NCBI GenBank assembly: GCA_963749605.1
Contig: CAVVNN010000004.1
Span: 434,001-498,000 of the forward strand
Direction: 5' to 3'
DNA length: 64,000 bases
DNA from: CAVVNN01 sp963749605
GTDB lineage: Bacteria > Actinomycetota > Thermoleophilia > Solirubrobacterales > 70-9
Made by a program: the position numbers and the translations under genes. How positions within the stretch are numbered: position 1 is the stretch's first letter; every line of letters begins with the position of its first letter. Positions 57,998 to 64,000 of this stretch are shown piece by piece. The notes below the pieces were generated by a model. The model worked only from the letters and a program-made list of their open reading frames with translations, was not told the DNA's origin and searched no databases.

Positions 57998-59386
57998 TCA
58001 CGCGCCGTTTTCAAGCACGCGGGCCTTCTCGGCGGCGAACTCCTCGTCGGTGAGGACGCCCTTCTCGTGGAGGGTGGCGAGGCGCTCGAGGCGACCGAGG
58101 CGGGCGTCGTCCTCACTTGTCGCGGCGGCGGCGGCGGTGGGTGCTTCCGAGGTCGGGGTCTCGCCGCTCGGCCGGCGCATCTCCGGCAGGCGCAGCTTCG
58201 CCGCTCGCTCGCCGAGGTTGGCGCCCTTGACGGCATCGACGACTCTGTCCTTGGTGCGGCCGTAGGCGTCGCCGTAGCTGGCGTCGGGGAACTCCTGCGC
58301 CGTCTGCTTACGCAGCTCGTGGATACCGAAGGCGGCCATTCCGGCGATGATCAGCGTGGTCAGGAACGACCGCAGGCCCTGGGTCGGGGCGGAGAGGAAA
58401 TAGATGCAGACGACGATCGCCAGGCCGCTGTACACATAGGGCGCGTAGTCGCGCAGGGCGGGAGCGATCGCCCTGCGGCTGGTGCGGGCGGAGCCGGTCG
58501 GCGAGCCGAGCCAGCCGGCGGCGGCGAACAGCGCGCCGACCACGATCACCGTGGTCGCGATGCTCGTCATCAGCGAGGTCCCTATCGACCAGGTCGCTTC
58601 CGCGGCCGGCTTGACGCTTTCGTTGGCGACCAGCTGGCCGACGACGATACCTCCGGCCACGTGGCGGGCGACGATCACCGCGAACCCGGCCGCGACCAGC
58701 CCGATTCCGCTCAGCAGCACGGTCACCCAGCGCTGGCCGCGAGACAGGTAGATCGCGCCGGCGAAGGCGGCGAAGGTGAGGATCGAGAGCAGCAGCGCCA
58801 GGCCCTTCACCCCGACCGCGATGTTCTGTGCCGTCTTCAGCTGGTCGGAGCGGAGGATCTCCACCTGCCCGGCGTCGGGCGGCAGCTTTTCGGCCAGGTT
58901 GGCGCCGATGCCGACCTGGTTGGCGAGGTTGGTGACCAGGCTGCCGAGGTTGAGCGTCACCCTGCCGCCTTCGGTGGAGACCGTTTCGCCCTTTTCTTCG
59001 AGCACCGAGACGAGCTGTTCGTGCGCGCTGCGGTTCGCGTCCTCCCATAGGGATTGGGCGGTCGAGCTCTTCAGCAGCTCTTCGGCGCCGTTGCCCGCCA
59101 CCTGCCGCAGCCCACCCGAGATCGGCCCGGCGAGCTGCTTGGTTTCGCCGGGAAGGATGCCTTTCAGTTCCTGCTGGACGTCGACGTTTTCGTAGAGCTG
59201 GTCGACCAGGTAGTTGGCGACGGCGGTGCGGATCGTCGGGTTGGCGATCAGCTGATCGCTGGTGTGAACCCAGTCATCGGTGTTGAGCGCCTGACGCTCG
59301 ATCCAGATTGCAAAGACGCTGAAGAAGGCGAGAATCGAGCCGAGCACCACCAGGGCCCTAACGGCGCGTCGACGTCCGCGACTCAT
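57998..59386 (-). CDS. multi-pass membrane protein with C-terminal SHOCT-like motif
   Basis: 462 aa. N-terminal TM (VRALVVLGSILAFFSVFAIW), a large outside loop (TDDWVHTSDQLIANPTIRTAV), then four to five TMs and a basic cytoplasmic tail. The tail ends RLGRLERLATLHEKGVLTDEEFAAEKARVL, a SHOCT-type motif. Conserved in Actinobacteria; function unknown. ATG 59386, divergent from the dioxygenase gene with 24 bases between. Confidence 0.8.
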   Translation of the reverse strand: MSRGRRRAVRALVVLGSILAFFSVFAIWIERQALNTDDWVHTSDQLIANPTIRTAVANYLVDQLYENVDVQQELKGILPGETKQLAGPISGGLRQVAGNGAEELLKSSTAQSLWEDANRSAHEQLVSVLEEKGETVSTEGGRVTLNLGSLVTNLANQVGIGANLAEKLPPDAGQVEILRSDQLKTAQNIAVGVKGLALLLSILTFAAFAGAIYLSRGQRWVTVLLSGIGLVAAGFAVIVARHVAGGIVVGQLVANESVKPAAEATWSIGTSLMTSIATTVIVVGALFAAAGWLGSPTGSARTSRRAIAPALRDYAPYVYSGLAIVVCIYFLSAPTQGLRSFLTTLIIAGMAAFGIHELRKQTAQEFPDASYGDAYGRTKDRVVDAVKGANLGERAAKLRLPEMRRPSGETPTSEAPTAAAAATSEDDARLGRLERLATLHEKGVLTDEEFAAEKARVLENGA

Positions 59387-59410
59387 CGAGAGGATGCTAT
59401 ACGTGACACG

Positions 59411-60328
59411 GTGAGGCTCCAAGGAATTCACCACATCACGGCGATCACCGAGGACGCGCAGCGCAACGTCGATTTCTACGCCGCGACGATGGGGCTGCGC
59501 CTGGTGAAGAAGACGGTCAACCAGGACAATCCAGCCGTCTACCACCTGTTCTTCGCCGACGAGAAGGGCAGCGCCGGGTCCGACCTCACTTTCTTCGAGT
59601 ACCCGGGCGTGCCGCGGGGGCGGGCGGGGGCGGGCATGGTCCACCGCATCCTCTGGCGGGTCGGCTCCGAGGACTCCCTGTCCTTCTGGGCCGAGCGGCT
59701 GGCGGCCAACGGGGTCGAGTCCGAGCGAGCCGGGGGCAGCCTGGTCTTCTGCGACCCCGAGGGGCTCGAGCACGAGCTGGTGGTGGTCGAGGTCGACGAC
59801 GAGCCCCTGATTGCCGATCACCCGGAGGTCCCGGGCGAGCTGGCGTTGCAGGGATTCCACGCCGTGCGCGCCTACGGCGCTGCGCCCGACGCCAGCCGCG
59901 GGCTGCTCGAGGCGCTCGAGTTCGAGCCGGCCGGCGAGGGCTGGGAGGCGCGAGGCGAGAAGCGCGGCGGCCTCTACTTCTACGATGAGCCGCCCGGCGA
60001 GCGCGGCCTGCAGGGGGCGGGCAGCGTCCACCACGTCGCCTGGGCCTCCACCATCGAGGAGCATGCCGAGTGGCGGGAGAAGGCGATCGCCGCCGGCGCC
60101 CAGCCGACCCCGGTGATCGACCGCTTCTACTTCCGCTCGATCTACTTCCGCGAGCCCAGCGGCGTCCTCTTCGAGATCGCCACACTGGGGCCGGGGTTCA
60201 CCGTCGACGAGCCGCTGGAGCACCTCGGGGAGAAGCTCTCGCTCCCTCCCGACTACGAGCACCTGCGGGCCGAGGTGGAGCCCAATCTTCGCCCAGTCGT
60301 GAACCCGCGGGTTCTCTCCGCCGAGTGA
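59411..60328 (+). CDS. VOC-family ring-cleaving dioxygenase (MhqO/glyoxalase-like)
   Basis: 305 aa. Two VOC modules: HHITAITEDAQRNVDFYAATMGLRLVKKTVNQD (metal His), LTFFEYPG, then SVHHVAWAS (second His) and RSIYFREPSGVLFEIATLGPGF (Glu). It resembles MhqO-type extradiol dioxygenases. The GTG start is near the divergent membrane gene. The stop overlaps the dehydrogenase start (GTGA). Confidence 0.88.
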   Translation: MRLQGIHHITAITEDAQRNVDFYAATMGLRLVKKTVNQDNPAVYHLFFADEKGSAGSDLTFFEYPGVPRGRAGAGMVHRILWRVGSEDSLSFWAERLAANGVESERAGGSLVFCDPEGLEHELVVVEVDDEPLIADHPEVPGELALQGFHAVRAYGAAPDASRGLLEALEFEPAGEGWEARGEKRGGLYFYDEPPGERGLQGAGSVHHVAWASTIEEHAEWREKAIAAGAQPTPVIDRFYFRSIYFREPSGVLFEIATLGPGFTVDEPLEHLGEKLSLPPDYEHLRAEVEPNLRPVVNPRVLSAE

Positions 60329-61332
60329 ACGGCGACTTCATCTGGCGGGACGCCGGCCGCACCGTGGCCTTTCGCCACCGGGGCGTCGAACAGGCCCCGC
60401 AGCTGCTTCGCGAGCACGGCTTCGCCGAGTTCGGGTTGCTGACCACCGAGCGGAGGCTTGCGGGCGCGGCTGGGCTGGCGAGCGCTGCCCGGGCGGTGAT
60501 CTCGGTGGAGCCGGGCCCCGTGCCAGAGGCCGCCGCGGCGCTGCTCGACGTCTCTTCCTCCTCGCACCACCTCGTCGCCCTCGGCGGCGGCCGGGTGATC
60601 GACACCGCGAAGGCGGTCGCCTCGGTGACAGGCGCCCGCGTTGCCGCGATCCCGACCACGATGTCCGGTGCCGAGATGACCGGCATTCACCGCCTGCCCG
60701 CCGGCGCCGAGGACCGGGTCGGCGCCCCGGTCCGTCCCGACCTCGTGATCGCCGACCCCGACGCGATGACCAGCCTCCCGGAGCGGTCGCTGCGGGCGTC
60801 CTCGATGAACGCCCTTGCCCACGGGGCCGACTCCCTCTACACACCGTTCGCGAATCCGGTCTCGCGGATGACCGCGCTGCGCGGCGCCGAGCTGATCGCC
60901 GCCTCCCTCGACCAGGATCGCGCCGATCGCGACCGCGCCGCGCTGGCCCTCGGCTCGATCCTCTGCGGCTACGCGATCGACTCGGGGATGTTCGCCCTCC
61001 ATCACGTGATCTGCCAGACGCTGGTCCGCGTCTGCGGCAGCTCCCACGCCGAGACCAACGCGGCGATCCTCCCGCGCGCGACGGCCTTCATGGTCCCCCG
61101 CGCCCCGGAGCAGATCTCGGCCCTGGCGGCGGCGATCGGCACGGACCCCGCCGGGATCGAACCTCGCATCCTCGAGTTGGGCGGCGACCCGCCCGGCCTG
61201 GCCGCCGCCGGAGCCGACCGCGTCAAGCTCGACCAGGCCATAGACGCGATCCTCGTCCGCCCGGAGCTCGCGTTTGCTCCTATGCCTCCCAACCGCGACC
61301 AGCTGACGCAATTAATAGAGAGCGCCTGGTAG
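60325..61332 (+). CDS. iron-containing alcohol dehydrogenase / maleylacetate reductase-like
   Basis: 335 aa. NAD(P) loop ALGGGRVIDTAKAVA, AIPTTMSGAEMTGI, and metal histidines in SSMNALAHGADSLY and FALHHVICQTLVR. The pairing with a ring-cleaving dioxygenase suggests maleylacetate or similar dienoate reduction. Starts GTG overlapping the previous stop. Confidence 0.85.
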   Translation: MNGDFIWRDAGRTVAFRHRGVEQAPQLLREHGFAEFGLLTTERRLAGAAGLASAARAVISVEPGPVPEAAAALLDVSSSSHHLVALGGGRVIDTAKAVASVTGARVAAIPTTMSGAEMTGIHRLPAGAEDRVGAPVRPDLVIADPDAMTSLPERSLRASSMNALAHGADSLYTPFANPVSRMTALRGAELIAASLDQDRADRDRAALALGSILCGYAIDSGMFALHHVICQTLVRVCGSSHAETNAAILPRATAFMVPRAPEQISALAAAIGTDPAGIEPRILELGGDPPGLAAAGADRVKLDQAIDAILVRPELAFAPMPPNRDQLTQLIESAW

Positions 61333-61366
61333 GTAACTGTCTGGTCCCGCCCGTGTAGCGCTCTGC

Positions 61367-63031
61367 GTGACCGCAGAGCGGCTTGCCGCCTACCACGACT
61401 ACACCCGCCGCCACGGCGTCAACTGGGTCATCTACCTGCTGGCGCGCGTCCTGATGACGCCGTTCTTCCTCGTCTACTTCCGCTATGCGCGGACCGGCCG
61501 CGAGCACGCGCGGGTGAAGGGCGGGCTGATCGTCGCCTCCAACCACCGCAGCTTCCTCGACCCGTTCGCGATCGGCGGTTGCCTTCCGTGGCGCCGGCCG
61601 ATGAACTACGTCGCCAAGGTCGAGCTGTTCGAGCGTCGCTGGCAGGGGTGGATCCTCTCCCGGCTAGGCGCCCTCCCGATCCGCCGCGGCGAGTCCGACG
61701 AGGACGCGATGGAGACCTCGCGCCTCGTGGTCGAGCGGGGCGGCACCGTTTGCATCTTCCCCGAGGGGACCCGGATCAGGACGGGCTCAGTGGCGACGCC
61801 GAAGCGGGGGGTGGGCCGGCTCGCCCTGCAGACCGGTGCGCCGGTGGTCCCCACCGCGGTGCTCGGCACCGAACGCGTTCGTCGCGGCTGGCGCATCCGC
61901 CCCCGCAAGGTGAAGGTCCGCCTCGGCCGCGCGATGACCTTTCCCGAGGCCGCCAATCCCTCGCCGGCCCTGGCCGAAGCGGTGACCGCGCGGATCTGGC
62001 CCAACGTACAGCTCCAGTGGGAATACCTGGGAGGCCTGCCGCCGATGCGCCGCGCCGCGGTGATCGGCGCCGGCAGCTGGGGCACCGCCGTCGCCGTGCT
62101 GCTCTCCCGCGGCGGGCTCGACGTCCAGCTCGGCACCCGCACCGCCGAGCAGGCGGTCGAGCTGTCGGAGAGCCGTGAGAACCGCCGCTACCTGGAGGGG
62201 ATCGAGTTGCCCGAGTCCCTCGACGTGCGCCCGGCGTCGAAGATCGAGCTGGCTGGACTCGACCTGATCTGCCTCGCGATCCCCTCGAAGTCGCTGCCGC
62301 AGGCGGTCGGTGCGATCGGCGACCGGGTCGGTGACCGCTCCGCCGTGCTGCTCCTGACCAAGGGCCTGATCGCCCCCCTGGGCCAGCTTCCCGCCGAGTA
62401 CGTGGGGGAGAGGGTGAGGGCCCGCGCTATCGCCTGCCTCGGCGGGCCGGCCCATGCGCGTGAGGCCGTCTCCGGCTCGGCCGCCCTCGTCCTCGGCTCA
62501 GCCGATCGCGATCTCCGCAGCCAGCTGGGCGAGGTCTTCGACCGCGCCGGCCTGGTCTGCGAGCGCTCCGGCGACGTGATCGGCGTGGAGATGGCCGGAG
62601 CGGCCAAGAACGCCGCCGCACTTGCCGCCGCCGCCGCCGAGCCGCACGGGCTCAACGCCGCCGGGATCGCCGCGGCGGAGATCTGGCGCGAGTGCATCGG
62701 CTACGCGATCGGCAGGGGCGCGGAGCTGGAAACGTTCTCGGGCCTCGCCGGCGTTGGCGACCTGACCGCGACGATGATGGCGCCGGCCGGCCGCAATCGC
62801 CGCGCCGGAGAGCTGCTCGGCAGCGGGACCCCGGCGGCGGAGATCCCCGGACTGATCGGCCAGGCGTCCGAGGGCCTCGACACGGCGCCGCTGCTGGCCG
62901 AAGCGGTTGCGGCCGCCGGCGTCCCGGCCGAGGCGCTTAACGGGCTGGCGGCGCTGATTCGCGGCGAGATAGACGCCGAGTCCTGGGTCGCCGGATTGCG
63001 TCGGGTCGAGCGGTCCAGGAGAGCAGCGTGA
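61367..63031 (+). CDS. bifunctional acyltransferase (PlsC) - glycerol-3-phosphate dehydrogenase (GpsA) fusion
   Basis: 554 aa. Residues 1-225 are a PlsC-type acyltransferase: NHRSFLD (H60, D65) and FPEGTR (131-136). From Met227 a complete NAD(P)-dependent GpsA follows: AVIGAGSWGTAVAVLL, CLAIPSKSLPQAV, LTKGLI, GAAKNAAALAAAA and SGLAGVGDLTATMM. An internal ATG (62045) with gggagg 10 bases upstream could also start GpsA alone. GpsA supplies glycerol-3-phosphate that an acyltransferase consumes, so the fusion links pathway steps. A lost stop codon by base error is a possible alternative explanation. Confidence 0.85.
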   Translation: MTAERLAAYHDYTRRHGVNWVIYLLARVLMTPFFLVYFRYARTGREHARVKGGLIVASNHRSFLDPFAIGGCLPWRRPMNYVAKVELFERRWQGWILSRLGALPIRRGESDEDAMETSRLVVERGGTVCIFPEGTRIRTGSVATPKRGVGRLALQTGAPVVPTAVLGTERVRRGWRIRPRKVKVRLGRAMTFPEAANPSPALAEAVTARIWPNVQLQWEYLGGLPPMRRAAVIGAGSWGTAVAVLLSRGGLDVQLGTRTAEQAVELSESRENRRYLEGIELPESLDVRPASKIELAGLDLICLAIPSKSLPQAVGAIGDRVGDRSAVLLLTKGLIAPLGQLPAEYVGERVRARAIACLGGPAHAREAVSGSAALVLGSADRDLRSQLGEVFDRAGLVCERSGDVIGVEMAGAAKNAAALAAAAAEPHGLNAAGIAAAEIWRECIGYAIGRGAELETFSGLAGVGDLTATMMAPAGRNRRAGELLGSGTPAAEIPGLIGQASEGLDTAPLLAEAVAAAGVPAEALNGLAALIRGEIDAESWVAGLRRVERSRRAA

Positions 63032-63049
63032 TGGGACTAGTCTTGGCCC

Positions 63050-63610
63050 GTGAGCGGCCCCAAGCAGAACGTCGAGCCGGCCGGGCTCGACCCGGCCGCC
63101 AAGGCGGAGCTCGATCGCGCCTTCGAGGACCTCTACCGGAAGCACCTGCGCGACGTCTACTCCTACGCCTACTACCGAGTCGGCAACCACCACGACGCCG
63201 AGGACCTCACCGAGCAGGCTTTTCTCCAGGCCTACCGCCACTTCGACCGGGCCCGGCGGGAGTCCGACGGCCGACCGCTGCGGCCGTGGCTGATCCGGAT
63301 TGCGCACAACCTCGCCTCCAACTACTACCGCGACCGCTCGCGCCGGCCGCAGACCCCCCTGGACAGCGTCGACCCGATTGCGGCTCGCCACGGCACCGAG
63401 GCGATCGCGGAAGGGCGCGAGGAGCTGCGGCTGGTGATGGAGAGCTTGGAGCGCCTGCCGGAGGACCGCCGCGACGCCCTGATCATGCGCTTCGCGCTCG
63501 GTATGGACAACCGCGAGATCGCTCGCGCCCTGGGCCGGACCGACGGCGCCACCAAGGTGCTCATCCACCGCGCGATCAAGCAGCTGCAGGAGAAGATCGG
63601 CGATGACTGA
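63050..63610 (+). CDS. ECF-type RNA polymerase sigma factor
   Basis: 186 aa. Region 2: FEDLYRKHLRDVYSYAYYRVGNHHDAEDLTEQAFLQAYRHF, LRPWLIRIAHNLASNYYRD. Region 4: LERLPEDRRDALIMRFALGMDNREIARALGRTDGATKVLIHRAIKQL. GTG start. The stop overlaps the next ATG by 8 bases, the typical sigma/anti-sigma layout. Confidence 0.92.
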   Translation: MSGPKQNVEPAGLDPAAKAELDRAFEDLYRKHLRDVYSYAYYRVGNHHDAEDLTEQAFLQAYRHFDRARRESDGRPLRPWLIRIAHNLASNYYRDRSRRPQTPLDSVDPIAARHGTEAIAEGREELRLVMESLERLPEDRRDALIMRFALGMDNREIARALGRTDGATKVLIHRAIKQLQEKIGDD

Positions 63611-63926
63611 CCAGGGCGAGCGCCTCGAGGCGCTGCTCCACGACGCTCTGCGGCCGATCGAGCCCCCGGAGCGGCTCTCGGGGCGGGTGGAGGACACGCT
63701 CTCCGCGGTCACCCAGGCCGCGGCGGAGGAGCTGTCCGACTGGGCCGAGGAGCTCTCCGAGAGCGAGCTGCGGGCGCTTCGCGACCCGCGCAACTGGGTC
63801 CGCCCGGTGGTCGCGGTCGGCGCCGGGAGCCTCGCCACCGGCGCCCTGGTCGCGCTCGAGCTGCGCCGGCGGGGACGTCAGGAGGCCGGTGGCCGCCTCC
63901 GCATCATCGCGAACCGCTTCAGGTAG
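63603..63926 (+). CDS. small single-pass membrane protein, putative anti-sigma partner
   Basis: 107 aa. Acidic helical N-terminus (LEALLHDALRPIEPPERLSGRVEDTL), then one membrane helix (RPVVAVGAGSLATGALVALEL) and a basic tail. It overlaps the sigma gene and shows anti-sigma topology, but no zinc-ASD HxxxCxxC motif, so the role is inferred from position. Confidence 0.65.
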   Translation: MTDQGERLEALLHDALRPIEPPERLSGRVEDTLSAVTQAAAEELSDWAEELSESELRALRDPRNWVRPVVAVGAGSLATGALVALELRRRGRQEAGGRLRIIANRFR

Positions 63927-64000
63927 GCCGCATGGAAGCAGGGGTGGCGAATGCGGCGCCGACGCCGAGCAGTCCCAGGGTCAGGTGGAGGAAGTCGTCG
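63919..64000 (-). CDS. C-terminal end of a DUF4383-like membrane protein (partial)
   Basis: The open frame into the window edge encodes DDFLHLTLGLLGVGAAFATP before the stop. The D-x-x-LHLxLG pattern is that of the last helix of DUF4383 proteins. It overlaps the previous gene's end by 8 bases on the opposite strand. Confidence 0.45.
   Translation of the reverse strand, partial: DDFLHLTLGLLGVGAAFATPASMRPT

Overview
The window is GC-rich DNA with very high coding density, SD-led genes, many GTG starts and many 1-4 base stop/start overlaps. Its gene content points to a member of the Actinomycetota, most likely the class Thermoleophilia (Solirubrobacterales or a relative). The pointers are the order clpC - disA - carD - ispD - ispF - cysS - rlmB, the cluster tilS - hpt - ftsH - folP - folB - folK - coaX - dus - greA - lysS, a type III glutamine synthetase and a DUF4383 gene. 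The taxonomic call is an inference; no rRNA gene is present. There is no CRISPR array, insertion sequence or prophage, and no gene-free stretch longer than about 210 bases.

Region 1 (1-16.5 kb) is mixed metabolism: a VTT-domain membrane protein, an S53 protease behind a RecD2-like helicase, a cupin operon, rlmN, a cytochrome P450, a nitrilase-like amidase, glnN, a 3-hydroxyacyl-CoA dehydrogenase/enoyl-CoA hydratase fusion, a sirtuin and an ammonium transporter. Five genes here are broken by about 15 frameshifts. Nearly all are repaired by removing single bases, which looks like insertion-type sequencing error rather than decay.

Region 2 (16.5-31 kb) is accessory. It holds a LysR/universal-stress pair and an iron locus: a Tat-exported DyP/EfeB peroxidase, an FTR1 permease fused to a membrane [4Fe-4S] module, and a DtxR-type repressor fused to a DGC domain, with two identical-geometry palindromes between the last two. 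It also holds a secreted cysteine-paired RTX protein, a methyltransferase, a HAD phosphatase and a four-domain cell-wall hydrolase.

Region 3 (31-56 kb) is the conserved core: a class III nucleotide cyclase, tRNA modification (tilS, dus), purine salvage, FtsH, folate biosynthesis, pantothenate kinase, GreA, LysS, ClpC, c-di-AMP synthase DisA, CarD, MEP-pathway IspD/IspF, CysS and RlmB. A nested inverted repeat lies between ftsH and folP and covers the folP start. The isoprenoid/cysS block is interrupted by a DUF389 protein, a PHP phosphatase, an acyl-CoA ligase and a coiled-coil protein.

Region 4 (56-64 kb) has a SigH-like sigma factor with a clear promoter, a GNAT-like protein, tRNA-Thr(TGT), a membrane protein, a coupled dioxygenase/Fe-dehydrogenase pair, a PlsC-GpsA fusion, an ECF sigma factor with a small membrane partner, and the end of a DUF4383 gene.
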